64,000 bases of DNA from Candidatus Francisella endociliophora (GCF_000764555.1 NZ_CP009574.1:620001-684000), one strand, 5' to 3'. Shown: positions 46,494 through 54,868, counted from the stretch's first letter. Program-made: numbers and translations. The notes: generated from the letters alone by a model not told the origin.

Positions 46494-47135
46494 TTATTGA
46501 AACTTGTTTAAAATTGCTTGTTTGCCCTTGTTGTCATCATATTTTTTGCCACTAACTCCGTTGTCTATTGGCGTACGATTAATACCACCACTAGCATGAC
46601 CACCAGTTGCACCAGTGGCTTTAACAAAGTCTTTGAATTGCGGGTCTAAACTGATAACTTCTTTGATCTTCTCGGCATTGTCATAAGCAACACCGTTATG
46701 TTTAAAGATTGGTTTTCCAAGGTCTTCTGAATACGTGAAATCTGGTTCAACAAGTCTTGTTAATACCGGATTAGTGAACACGCTAGATATAGAGCCTATA
46801 AGCTTCTCTTTAGCAAAATTCTTTTCTTGCTGTACTCTTAGAGCATCTTTCTCTTTGTAGGCTTCTAGCTCCTGTTCTTTGGCTTTTAAAATAGCCTCCC
46901 AGTCGCCGTTTTTTCTTGCCTTTTCTTCTGCTTCTAAGCGTGCTTGCTCTTCAGCTTTTTGCTTTTCTGATAGTAACTGCTCATTAACACTAACTACACT
47001 TGAATACTTCTCTTGTAGCTGTTTGTTTTGCTCTTCAAGTTGTTTAAGTCTCTGTGCTAAATCATCATTAGACACATCTTGAGATTGAACATCTTGAGCA
47101 TCAGTTTCTTGATTTTGGATATCTTGTTCTGACAT
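46494..47135 (-). CDS. Capsid scaffold protein
   Basis: 213 residues from MSEQDIQNQ; the start at 47135 has AGGA at the right distance, while a start at 47150 would overlap that site. It is Gln/Glu/Lys-rich coiled coil through most of its length (about 25-115) with a small C-terminal domain ending ILNKFQ, as in GPO-independent scaffolds encoded before the capsid gene. Confidence 0.75.
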   Translation of the reverse strand: MSEQDIQNQETDAQDVQSQDVSNDDLAQRLKQLEEQNKQLQEKYSSVVSVNEQLLSEKQKAEEQARLEAEEKARKNGDWEAILKAKEQELEAYKEKDALRVQQEKNFAKEKLIGSISSVFTNPVLTRLVEPDFTYSEDLGKPIFKHNGVAYDNAEKIKEVISLDPQFKDFVKATGATGGHASGGINRTPIDNGVSGKKYDDNKGKQAILNKFQ

Positions 47136-47166
47136 CAATATTTCCTGCATTGTTAAACACAGATCA

Positions 47167-47197
47167 ATATTAATTGGAGTTGAGAATGTCGGATTTT
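47167..47197 (-). promoter_or_regulatory. Late promoter-like site, AAAATCC-N18-TAATAT
   Basis: Minus strand AAAATCC, 18 bases, TAATAT, about 30 bp before the scaffold gene. It lies back to back with the opposite-strand site at 47206, the two boxes facing each other as an inverted repeat. Confidence 0.6.
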
Positions 47198-47205
47198 GGG
47201 GCTGT

Positions 47206-47235
47206 AAATCCGTATTTTGAGATAGTAATTAAACT
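47206..47235 (+). promoter_or_regulatory. Late promoter-like site on the plus strand, AAATCC-N18-TAAACT
   Basis: AAATCC at 47206-47211, 18 bases, TAAACT at 47230-47235. It is the only copy on the plus strand that I found and points into the 350-base non-coding stretch. Confidence 0.5.
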
Positions 47236-47580
47236 AATTGACTGAATAAGGTCGACCGCTTAGCTGTCTTTAATCACTCAAAGCGGAATATAAATTGGTA
47301 GTGCGAATAATCTACCCTAGCAAGATAACCAGAATGATCTTTAAACCTCAGGGTATCGCAGTTTAATCTGTGCAGTTATGGGGCTGGCTCTATATGTAAG
47401 TAAGAGTAAATAACTGAGCTTAGTGTTCTTACAAATGACTAGGTTATCTATAGCGACAGAATGGCTCCAGTGAAGATGTCATGCTAGATATTAGATTCGG
47501 ATATCCATACTTGGGTATCTTGCATCTAAACACTCAAGAATCCACCAATAAAGATATAACTATAATTACTATATAAATAG
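47236..47580 (+). ncRNA. Candidate structured non-coding RNA
   Basis: About 345 bases without a gene. Paired segments: CCGCTT / AAGCGG near 47256-47286; GGTAG / CTACC near 47298-47315; AGATAACC (47323-47330) with GGTTATCT (47442-47449); GTAAGA / TCTTAC near 47396-47431; ATGAC (47435-47439) with GTCAT (47478-47482); GATATCC / GGGTATC near 47500-47519. A promoter lies just upstream. It could be an independent RNA or a long leader of the 67-residue gene. No named family is assigned. Confidence 0.4.
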
Positions 47581-47589
47581 GAGTTAATA

Positions 47590-47793
47590 ATGAGAAAATA
47601 TATAAAGTTAACAATGGATGATTCTGATTATTCTGCGGTTGTATATATTGATTCTGATTTAATACAATCTTTCTTTAATTATAAAGGTGTGACTTATGTT
47701 ACTTATGGAGATAATGACTTAAATAAAAGGGTTAATCTTGTTAGAGAAACACCAGAACAAATAATGGCTTTGATAGATGAGGTAAATAGGTAG
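47590..47793 (+). CDS. Small cargo protein of unknown function
   Basis: 67 residues, preceded by AGGAG. Short beta strands (YIKLTMDDSDYSAVVYIDSDL) and a C-terminal helix. It lies on the strand opposite to the late operon with the YopX-family gene. Function unknown. Confidence 0.6.
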   Translation: MRKYIKLTMDDSDYSAVVYIDSDLIQSFFNYKGVTYVTYGDNDLNKRVNLVRETPEQIMALIDEVNR

Positions 47794-47798
47794 CTATA

Positions 47799-47807
47799 TG
47801 GTATAAT
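47799..47807 (+). promoter_or_regulatory. Extended -10 promoter of the YopX-family gene
   Basis: TGGTATAAT (extended -10 form) with no matching -35, 25 bp before the gene's ATG and just after the preceding stop. Confidence 0.5.
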
Positions 47808-47831
47808 ATAAGTGTAAATATAGGAGTTGAA

Positions 47832-48263
47832 ATGGATTTAAAAAGATTAAAATTCAGAGCTTGGGATAAGCAAAAAAAACAAATGTCAGGTTCTTTTGGT
47901 TTTGAAGACTTGGTAGCTTATGATGGCGAGGTGCGTAGTGTTTATTTTAAGCAATCAAATAATAATGTTGATATCGAAGTTTCACAAGATCTAGGTTACG
48001 GTTTAGATTCTATTATGTCTAATAAGGAATGTTTAGACAGATATATTTTTATGCAATACACAGGACTCAAAGACAAAAATGGTGTTGAGATTTATGAAGG
48101 TGATATTGTTAAGGTGGAACCCATGAGAATGGAAGTGGTTAAAATGTATAATAAAGGAGCATATTTTTCTTTACACCCTTTTCAGGATGATGGCTATCAC
48201 TGGTCAGCTCTGCATTCTGAAGTAGTAAGTAACATTTACGAAAATAAATACTTCTTAAAGTAA
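47832..48263 (+). CDS. YopX-family phage protein
   Basis: 143 residues with the YopX opening KFRAWDKQKKQM and the core MQYTGLKDKNGVEIYEGDIVKVE. YopX proteins are widespread in phages with unknown biochemical role. Its end overlaps the converging minor head protein gene by 9 bases, consistent with an insertion into the head operon. Confidence 0.85.
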   Translation: MDLKRLKFRAWDKQKKQMSGSFGFEDLVAYDGEVRSVYFKQSNNNVDIEVSQDLGYGLDSIMSNKECLDRYIFMQYTGLKDKNGVEIYEGDIVKVEPMRMEVVKMYNKGAYFSLHPFQDDGYHWSALHSEVVSNIYENKYFLK

Positions 48264-49280
48264 CTCTCTAAACTTACTTCTTAACTCAGCAACTGATAAC
48301 ACTCTGCCATTATCTACAAATCTATTAAGGCTTACACCTTGCTTAAATATTTTATACTCAACTGGTCTTAAAACATCCTTTTGAAAGGCTACAGGATTTT
48401 GCTTTAAGAAGTCATCAAAACTAAGTTTAGTAGATACCTGCTCAACTTTTACAAGCTTACCTTCTTTATCATAAAACTTAGCTGGTCTAGTTTCTGAGCT
48501 TGTGAATTGCTTATCATATTCATCTTTAATAACTGGAATTAATACACTTCTGCAATTATAGTGTGCTGGCAATGATGGTGGCTTATCTAATGGATAAACC
48601 TTTTCTGGTGTGGCCCCATAAGCTCTGCATGGTGGGCTTGTTTTACTATCTAAAGTAACTAATACTTGCCACCCTTCCATAATGTCATCATTCTGATTAA
48701 CAGTTTCAACAAGCATAGCATTAGACACGCCATTTAATATGGTCCTAGTCTGTGTGATTGTGTGTTGCTTTATTTTTTTATCTACATACTTTAATCTTGA
48801 AGTTATATTTTTAGTTATATCATCTACAGTTTCGCTATTAACATAAGCATTAATCATTTCTTGCTTAAAGAAATTTTTAGAAGTAGCTGACATCGTTCTT
48901 AAAGCTTCAGATACGGTTGCATTATTGATGTAAGTATTCATCACGGCTTTTCGTATCTTTTTTTTGTTAAGCTTAGTAGCTGCTATACTAGTTAAGGCAG
49001 CACTTGTTACATAATTTTTAATAGTTTCCTTATATTGTTCAGCTTGCACACCTCCAAATTCAACAACCTCTTGAGTAAATTCAGAATCATCAAAACTTTC
49101 AGATGTGAATTGCCTTATTAATGCTCTAAGCTCTGTCTTTGTTCTTATTTCATTTTTTAGCAGGTAAGCATTAACAAGCTGTAAAACTTTCTCATACTCA
49201 CCATAAAGTAAATTAGATGTATTAGTTACAACAGATTGTGAAAGAGTGAATTGCTTAAGAAGATCATTAGCTAAATTCAT
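48255..49280 (-). CDS. Minor head protein (SPP1 gp7 / Mu F family)
   Basis: 341 residues. The diagnostic C-terminal part reads LDSKTSPPCRAYGA followed by PPSLPAHYNCRSVLIPV, the conserved Cys/His cluster of the head morphogenesis family. It is packed inside the head near the portal and is ejected with DNA in some phages. It overlaps the portal gene by 14 bases. Confidence 0.85.
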   Translation of the reverse strand: MNLANDLLKQFTLSQSVVTNTSNLLYGEYEKVLQLVNAYLLKNEIRTKTELRALIRQFTSESFDDSEFTQEVVEFGGVQAEQYKETIKNYVTSAALTSIAATKLNKKKIRKAVMNTYINNATVSEALRTMSATSKNFFKQEMINAYVNSETVDDITKNITSRLKYVDKKIKQHTITQTRTILNGVSNAMLVETVNQNDDIMEGWQVLVTLDSKTSPPCRAYGATPEKVYPLDKPPSLPAHYNCRSVLIPVIKDEYDKQFTSSETRPAKFYDKEGKLVKVEQVSTKLSFDDFLKQNPVAFQKDVLRPVEYKIFKQGVSLNRFVDNGRVLSVAELRSKFRELL

Positions 49281-50676
49281 TAAATGACTCTCTTTCTTTT
49301 ATGATATCTGCAATAAACTCCTCATAAGTCATATCTTCTGATATTAGATTAATAGACTTCAATGCGTTGTAGAGAGGTAGTCTCGGACTGTTACCACTCA
49401 TTACAGCTTGTAATACTACTGATAAAGTTTGAGCCTCTGTTATCTCTTCTATGACATTCTTATCAAGAGAAAAAGCACCTTTGATATACTCTGCACCCTC
49501 GAACATACAGACATACCTAATAGCTTCATCAATAGCACTAGATACATTACCCATCACACTAAGTAACACACTGTCTTCTGTAGATGCTTTTATCTTGGCT
49601 GCTGTTGCTGACTCATTGACAGAATCGTTTTTTACCATCTTTGCACCCATAGCCATCATCATTGCTACAGAACGATCAATCTCGTTAGATAGTGAAGAGT
49701 TTTCTTGAAGTTCTAAATTACCTATTGTCGAGTTACCACTCAACATAAGTGTTTTAGTCGCTCCAGACTTTATACCTTGTCTCTCAAGATCTTCTTGCTC
49801 TCTCTTTGATATGTTAGTTATATATCTGAAAGGATCAGCCATATTGTGCAATATCCAGCGATGATCTGCATATAACCTATATAAATTGATATTTGCATGG
49901 CATAGGTCGAGCATTGGCGGTTTATCCATATCGCTATTATTGTTAGTGCTGCCACAGAACACAAAAGGAATACTTGAGAATGTATTTTCTCCATAATCTG
50001 TTGGAGTAAATGTTTTGGTTGGCTCATCAGAATCTTGATCGTATACTAACTGCCTATAAACACCATCATCAAGCATCAATACGCGCCATCTTTCTTTGTA
50101 TTTGCTATCAAATTTAGTGAAGTCTAAATATTCTTCATGTAATACAACTAAATTTAGTTTCTTGACTGCTCCCACTTGCTTATGATTCCAATTAATGATT
50201 GAGTGCGTAGGATAGAAAGCCATGTATGAATAAAGATTATTTGCTTCTTTCTCTGCTATGCTTGGTGTAGGGTTGCCGTACTCAGGAAAGTCTACTAATA
50301 TGCCAGCCCTACCATAATTGATAACATGGCTTAGTATCTTCTTAGAAAATTGAGTTACACCCTCACCATCTAGACTACATCTATCAGCAAGATACTCTAT
50401 ACCCTCTATAGCTTCAGGATTAAAACTAGGCTGCTTTCTAAATGCTAAACCAGTCAAAGCTTCTGATGTTCTACCCACAATATTTGGATAAAATGCTAGC
50501 TCTTTATATAGCTTATATTTCTTAGATTCTGTACTTGCCACACCTAAAGGCAAAGGTAGATACTTTTGAAAGTTAGCGCCGTTCTTGATAGCATCTTGAC
50601 CTCTTGTACAGTCATCTATTAAGGTGTATTTCTTCTCATAAGATATAAAATCATCTCTTCTAGCAGATACAGTCAT
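49267..50676 (-). CDS. Portal protein (DUF4055-like)
   Basis: 469 residues between large terminase and minor head protein. The region FYPNIVGRTSEALTGLAFR and later SVNESATAAKIKA resemble DUF4055-type portals. It would form the dodecameric DNA channel. Late promoter E lies about 30 bp upstream, inside the end of the terminase gene. Confidence 0.8.
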   Translation of the reverse strand: MTVSARRDDFISYEKKYTLIDDCTRGQDAIKNGANFQKYLPLPLGVASTESKKYKLYKELAFYPNIVGRTSEALTGLAFRKQPSFNPEAIEGIEYLADRCSLDGEGVTQFSKKILSHVINYGRAGILVDFPEYGNPTPSIAEKEANNLYSYMAFYPTHSIINWNHKQVGAVKKLNLVVLHEEYLDFTKFDSKYKERWRVLMLDDGVYRQLVYDQDSDEPTKTFTPTDYGENTFSSIPFVFCGSTNNNSDMDKPPMLDLCHANINLYRLYADHRWILHNMADPFRYITNISKREQEDLERQGIKSGATKTLMLSGNSTIGNLELQENSSLSNEIDRSVAMMMAMGAKMVKNDSVNESATAAKIKASTEDSVLLSVMGNVSSAIDEAIRYVCMFEGAEYIKGAFSLDKNVIEEITEAQTLSVVLQAVMSGNSPRLPLYNALKSINLISEDMTYEEFIADIIKERESFNEFS

Positions 50677-50690
50677 AAGAATAATAAAAA

Positions 50691-51923
50691 TTAGATAATG
50701 CTAGTATTGTAAGCTGAAGTTGATGCTACGGATTTTATAGGTAATAACTGATGTACCATATACCCAATAGCATCTACTATATGGTCAAATCCATCATTCT
50801 TATTAGGTGTTGATGTACCTTCTTTATAAGTATGTCCGCTTAAAGCCTTGATTGTTTTAGTGCAATTACCTGTTATAAAGTATCTATGATCGCCATTAGC
50901 ATTACAAAAAGCGGCGTTAGTCTCGTTATGTCTGTCCTCTACTAATTGATGAGAGTCAGGGGCATAAACATAAAAATTATCAAACTCCTCTATAATTGCA
51001 AAGTTAGTATTGTCTGATGATGTATTCCTTGCTCTACCTGCTGGATCAGGTGCAAAGTAAACCGTATGATTGGGGAATCTTCTTTTTATTTCTCTACACA
51101 TCTCAGCGGTGTTTGAATGCTCAATAATAATCTCACCAAACTGATATATTATACCTGCCCTAAAAACTGCAATAACTGCAGACATAGGATTGACGTTAAA
51201 GTCCATACCCACCCATATATCTTCATGCTCCTCTGGTTGTATATCTTTTGATATAACATTACTCTTCTCTTCAAAAGCATAAATAATGCGACCGATAGCC
51301 TCTTCAAATGTAGCTTCATACTCTTGCCTAAATGTTCTAGGGTCTAGCTCTCTCTTTTTAGCTTCTATTTCATCTTGATCTACATTGCCACCATCTAGAG
51401 TAGTAAATTGAAATGAAGCCCAATCGATAAAGCTAGAATCCAAACCTCTAAGATAATAATCATAAGCCCAGTTTCTACCATGTGGAGAGCTAATAAATAA
51501 AGCCTCTCCTTTAGTGTCTGCTAATGTTGGCGATACTGCTGCTTCATATTTCTTTTGATTACCAAAAGCAAATTCATCATATACTAATCTATGGTTTTTA
51601 CCACCACGACCGAGCTTCTTGTCAGTACCCCTAAGTTTAATCACACTACCATTAAAAAACTTGCATTCTAGCCTTTGCTCATTGTATTTTATGTAATTAT
51701 CAGGCAATAACTCTTGTAGTAATTCCCAAGCAATCTCTCTTGCATCAACTTGGTTTGGTGCATAGTAAGTATTAATACTATTAGGCTTAGTCATAGCACC
51801 CTCAATAAGCCAAGCTAAAGCACCGTAAGTTTTGCCAAATCTACGACCACATATAAGAACTTTAAATCTTGCTTTATTTCTAAATATAGTTGATTGTTTA
51901 GGGGTAAGGGTTAGAGCATTCAT
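50691..51923 (-). CDS. Terminase large subunit
   Basis: 410 residues. ATPase domain: Walker A CGRRFGKT (25-32), Walker B LVYDEF (near 115), coupling motif SSPHGRN. Nuclease domain: DFNVNPMSAV, then Asp-rich GFDHIVDAIGY at the C-terminus. It packages DNA into the head through the portal. Its start overlaps the small subunit stop as ATGA. Confidence 0.95.
   Translation of the reverse strand: MNALTLTPKQSTIFRNKARFKVLICGRRFGKTYGALAWLIEGAMTKPNSINTYYAPNQVDAREIAWELLQELLPDNYIKYNEQRLECKFFNGSVIKLRGTDKKLGRGGKNHRLVYDEFAFGNQKKYEAAVSPTLADTKGEALFISSPHGRNWAYDYYLRGLDSSFIDWASFQFTTLDGGNVDQDEIEAKKRELDPRTFRQEYEATFEEAIGRIIYAFEEKSNVISKDIQPEEHEDIWVGMDFNVNPMSAVIAVFRAGIIYQFGEIIIEHSNTAEMCREIKRRFPNHTVYFAPDPAGRARNTSSDNTNFAIIEEFDNFYVYAPDSHQLVEDRHNETNAAFCNANGDHRYFITGNCTKTIKALSGHTYKEGTSTPNKNDGFDHIVDAIGYMVHQLLPIKSVASTSAYNTSII
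50706..50736 (-). promoter_or_regulatory. Late promoter-like site, AAAATCC-N18-TACAAT
   Basis: Minus strand AAAATCC, 18 bases, TACAAT, overlapping the last codons of the large terminase gene and about 30 bp before the portal start. The AAAATCC box is read as coding sequence of terminase. Confidence 0.6.
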
Positions 51924-52306
51924 TTAGTTTCATCTGTTAAGATTATCTTATACTCTAGTTTGGATTCTGATTGCTCTACTGGTGCATCATAACCGTGCAT
52001 TTTATTAAGCTCTTTGACTGCATTGATTCTGTCTGTTTGAGTTTGAAAATCATACTCGGCTATCTGTGCTAAAATCTTAACTGATCTTTCTCTTGTCCAA
52101 AGATTACTATTTTGTAATTGTTGCTTTAGCTCTTTTACCCTTTCCGAAACCTTACCATTAGCTAATAATTCACTAGACTTTGACCACACGGCTGATTCTT
52201 TCCACTTCTCAGCCTTAGGATAAGCCTTTTTATAAGATTGAGTAGCATTGCCACACTTAACATATTCTTGGCAAAATAACTCTTGTTGTGGCGTTAGTTT
52301 GCTCAT
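51920..52306 (-). CDS. Terminase small subunit
   Basis: 128 residues with the Terminase_2 start LTPQQELFCQEYVKCGNATQSYKKAYP, a DNA-binding helix-turn-helix, then a helical oligomerisation region. It recognises the packaging site and hands it to the large subunit. Confidence 0.92.
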   Translation of the reverse strand: MSKLTPQQELFCQEYVKCGNATQSYKKAYPKAEKWKESAVWSKSSELLANGKVSERVKELKQQLQNSNLWTRERSVKILAQIAEYDFQTQTDRINAVKELNKMHGYDAPVEQSESKLEYKIILTDETK

Positions 52307-52656
52307 TACTTACCCTTAGATATTAAATCATCAAAATACTTCATAATTTCTATATATAGCCACTGCAAAACATAACTTCTAAACTCATCACAATTAGAAT
52401 CCATTGATTCCATAATTACAGTTACACAATGACTAAGTTCATGAACTATTAATGCCTTAACTTCGTAAATATCATCGTATTTATCCACGCCTATAACAAT
52501 CTGTTTAGTTTCTTCATTGAACGCAGTAGCACCGCCGTATTTAGATACGTCATAATTGAATCCAAGCTTTTTTTGCACTTTCTTGAAGTTCTTAAAACCA
52601 TAACAAAAGTAAATATCGTGATTAGTTATCTCAAATTTAATATGTTTGTATTTCAC
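52306..52656 (-). CDS. Putative zinc metallopeptidase-like phage protein
   Basis: 116 residues. HELSH at about residues 72-76 gives the HExxH zinc site, and Glu in DEFRSYV about 20 residues on could be the third ligand. It overlaps the terminase small subunit by one base. Substrate unknown; similar HELSH proteins occur beside terminase genes in other phages. Confidence 0.6.
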   Translation of the reverse strand: MKYKHIKFEITNHDIYFCYGFKNFKKVQKKLGFNYDVSKYGGATAFNEETKQIVIGVDKYDDIYEVKALIVHELSHCVTVIMESMDSNCDEFRSYVLQWLYIEIMKYFDDLISKGK

Positions 52657-52659
52657 TAT

Positions 52660-52902
52660 TTATAGCTCCTGATTCTTGTTCTGTAACTGCCTAATACTAT
52701 CTAGCTTGTTATTACAAATACTTAAACCTTCTCTAGTGCTTATAAGGCTAAGGTATGTATCTCCAACGGTATCAACACTATAGAAAGACGGATAAACCTT
52801 TTGTGTTAGGTATGGGGTGCTATTTGGTGCTATATAATTAGTATCAAACCAACTACAACCAGATAGGCTCAATAACAGTGCTATCAATATGCTAATCCTC
52901 AT
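52660..52902 (-). CDS. Lipoprotein, outer membrane spanin (Rz1)-like
   Basis: 80 residues. Signal peptide with lipobox LSGC (Cys16), then a soluble domain ending in a Gln/Asn-rich helix. Its start overlaps the end of the membrane-anchored gene upstream by 11 bases, matching the Rz/Rz1 arrangement in which inner and outer membrane spanins fuse the two membranes at lysis. Confidence 0.55.
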   Translation of the reverse strand: MRISILIALLLSLSGCSWFDTNYIAPNSTPYLTQKVYPSFYSVDTVGDTYLSLISTREGLSICNNKLDSIRQLQNKNQEL

Positions 52903-53230
52903 ATTTATCTTTAACCTCTTTAGGTGGTAATATCATGAACGGCTTTAGCTCTTTAGGTGTATTCTCATCAAGTAAGCCGCCATCGTCTTTTTTAACTATT
53001 CCTAGAGCATTAAAGAAATTATCTGCATAAACTTTTTTAATATGATCTGCACTTTCTAAGCTTGTTATTGTTGATTCATTGGAGTTAAGCCAAGATTGTT
53101 GCATCTTAGACATTACATTAATTAATTGCTTATTCTGAGCAGATAGGTTGGCATTCTGGTATATCATAAGTACTAACATTGCTGGTATAACTATGATTAG
53201 CACCAATCCAATTAAAGCTTTTTCTAACAT
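52892..53230 (-). CDS. Inner membrane spanin (Rz)-like protein
   Basis: 112 residues from the ATG at 53230 (a GTG at 53239 is also possible). One N-terminal membrane helix (about 5-24) is followed by a helical Gln/Ser-rich periplasmic part and a Pro-rich end (FMILPPKEVKD). With the overlapping lipoprotein it would make a two-component spanin. Confidence 0.55.
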   Translation of the reverse strand: MLEKALIGLVLIIVIPAMLVLMIYQNANLSAQNKQLINVMSKMQQSWLNSNESTITSLESADHIKKVYADNFFNALGIVKKDDGGLLDENTPKELKPFMILPPKEVKDKYED

Positions 53231-53310
53231 GGTTGACACCCGCTAACTAAGCAAGCTATCAATAACACAACACTAAAAATAAGTAACGAATCTAAAAAAG
53301 TATATTTCAC
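53224..53310 (-). CDS. Tiny lipoprotein/hydrophobic peptide at head of late operon
   Basis: 28 codons, GTG start with AAGG before it. It is a hydrophobic stretch with lipobox VSGC and ends CQPC. It resembles colicin-type lysis lipoproteins or a minimal holin in size. Its stop overlaps the ATG of the spanin-like gene, so translation could be coupled. Too short to be certain. Confidence 0.4.
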   Translation of the reverse strand: MKYTFLDSLLIFSVVLLIACLVSGCQPC

Positions 53311-53414
53311 TTTGCAGCCTTATAATTTGGTTATAAATAAGTGCTAGCTTTCGACCACAACTGCTAGCAAGTTGCGAGGAAGGTAAACAAAAACCTAGGT
53401 CTTAACTTGATTAA

Positions 53415-53445
53415 ATTATAAGATTGATTAGAGATTATGGATTTT
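53415..53445 (-). promoter_or_regulatory. First late promoter-like site, AAAATCC-N18-TATAAT
   Basis: Minus strand AAAATCC, 18 bases, perfect TATAAT. It lies at the end of the sigma-region-4-like gene and starts a ~100-base leader containing a TGCTAGC / GCTAGCA hairpin before the lysis genes and terminase. Confidence 0.7.
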
Positions 53446-53911
53446 AACCACCTATTGAATAATATTTTTGTATCTCTTCTTTCTGCATCATAACTTGATG
53501 TATTCTATTTGATATTTTTGGATCTTTCATTTGTCTGCAGATATAGTCAATATCTACTGAACGCAAAAACATTTCATAAGCTTCAACCCATGATTTTTTA
53601 AAATTATTGGTTATAAAGTAAATTACTTCTTCACTTAATGTGCCTATACATTTTCCAGCATCTCTGAAAGGTATTAGTATTCCATTTTCTACTAAGTTTA
53701 TATGATATTCAGTTATTGATGTGTCTTTTAAGAATTTACCTTTAGATTTTCTTTGTGCTTTAGAATATATTTGTCTTATTCTCTCTGGACTTTTGCATAA
53801 ATCATTGGCTATATTTACTAATGTTTCACCTTCTAATCTTCTTTTATAAACACTTACTTCAGTATTATTTAAGTTACTAAAATCATACCCATACTTATTT
53901 TTATAAATCAA
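53444..53911 (-). CDS. Sigma-70 region 4-like protein, candidate late transcription activator
   Basis: 155 residues. Residues about 24-57 (RRLEGETLVNIANDLCKSP, then ERIRQIYSKAQRKSK) copy the region 4.2 helix-turn-helix of sigma-70 factors, including ERIRQI of the recognition helix. The remaining two thirds are helical and unlike a sigma factor. ArpU/RinA-type late activators of other phages are also small sigma-4-like proteins encoded just before terminase. Its last codons contain the first AAAATCC box, so it directly precedes the late operon it may control. Confidence 0.6.
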   Translation of the reverse strand: MIYKNKYGYDFSNLNNTEVSVYKRRLEGETLVNIANDLCKSPERIRQIYSKAQRKSKGKFLKDTSITEYHINLVENGILIPFRDAGKCIGTLSEEVIYFITNNFKKSWVEAYEMFLRSVDIDYICRQMKDPKISNRIHQVMMQKEEIQKYYSIGG

Positions 53912-54471
53912 AAAAAACTCCTATGTGCTTCTTTATACTTCTGCTGATATATGAGATTATCAACTGCTTTAGATATTCTTTTTTTCTTGTTTTTCTTGGC
54001 TATTTCTCCTTTGTTTATTATTTCAGCTTGATTAATATCATCATCAAAAAAACACATTTGCTTTTCTTTTATAAATCTAGGCTCTAGTGGTGGCTCATCT
54101 CCTGTATTTTTCCAGTGGTATGGATTATCTATTTCATTTATAAATCCATCAATAGAAGCCCTTACACGCTCGTATAGTCTAGCAAAATACATAAGCACAT
54201 CCATAAGCACCTTTTTGAACTTATTAGACTTCTCAGCTTCTACCATTTTCTTAGGTATCTCGGTTCTCATATATTTCAATAATTCAACCTCATCTGAATT
54301 GTTATACATATCATCTGCTGTTGCTACATCAACACCTTTGGCATTAGCTATATCGAATGTATTAATACCATTAAAATATGGTATATTTTCAGCATAATAC
54401 TCATCTATAGACTTGTCTTTAACCTGCATGTTTTGGTTATACAAGTTGTATACTTCTTGACCTGTTAACAT
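53908..54471 (-). CDS. Phage early protein of unknown function
   Basis: 187 residues, helical and acidic then basic, with a Lys-rich C-terminus (KKNKKKRISKAVDNL). It overlaps the sigma-4-like gene by 4 bases (ATGA), so the two are made together. Could be its partner; no family recognised. Confidence 0.5.
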   Translation of the reverse strand: MLTGQEVYNLYNQNMQVKDKSIDEYYAENIPYFNGINTFDIANAKGVDVATADDMYNNSDEVELLKYMRTEIPKKMVEAEKSNKFKKVLMDVLMYFARLYERVRASIDGFINEIDNPYHWKNTGDEPPLEPRFIKEKQMCFFDDDINQAEIINKGEIAKKNKKKRISKAVDNLIYQQKYKEAHRSFF

Positions 54472-54544
54472 TGTTACTTACTCACTTTGTTATAAATTAA
54501 TATCAGCATTACTATTACAAATATTTCAAACATGAATTTATCTA

Positions 54545-54868
54545 TCAAAAAGGAATCATTTCATCATCGAAGTTATTAGCATCAAACTGCGGTGTTTCTT
54601 GTTGTGGTGATCCGTATGTTGGGTTTGGTTGATTTTGATATCCTTGTTGCTGCCCATGAGTCCAGAAAACTTTAGAATTACCAAGTATTGGCATATCTTC
54701 TTCTTTATCACCCTTCTGCTTAACAATTCCATTATTACCGTATTGATCTTGATTATCTGGATCAATGAAAGCCACTAAATTAAGATATGTACCTTTCTTG
54801 CCTTTAAATAGCTTTGCTTTATTAATATCATTAACATTTACGCTTATGTTTACACCTATTTTAGCCAT
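54545..54868 (-). CDS. Single-stranded DNA-binding protein-like
   Basis: 107 residues. The N-terminal half is beta-rich and OB-like (GVNISVNVNDINKAKLFKGK, LNLVAFIDPDN). A Gln/Pro-rich linker follows, and the end FDDEMIPF closely matches the acidic DDDIPF-type tail by which SSB proteins recruit partners. It sits in the replication block. Function inferred mainly from the tail. Confidence 0.65.
   Translation of the reverse strand: MAKIGVNISVNVNDINKAKLFKGKKGTYLNLVAFIDPDNQDQYGNNGIVKQKGDKEEDMPILGNSKVFWTHGQQQGYQNQPNPTYGSPQQETPQFDANNFDDEMIPF

Noticed and set aside
47236-47580. Group I intron
   Set aside because: P3-like and P7-like helices and a GAAGAT segment can be drawn, but the canonical GACUA/UAGUC pairing is absent and no interrupted gene flanks it.
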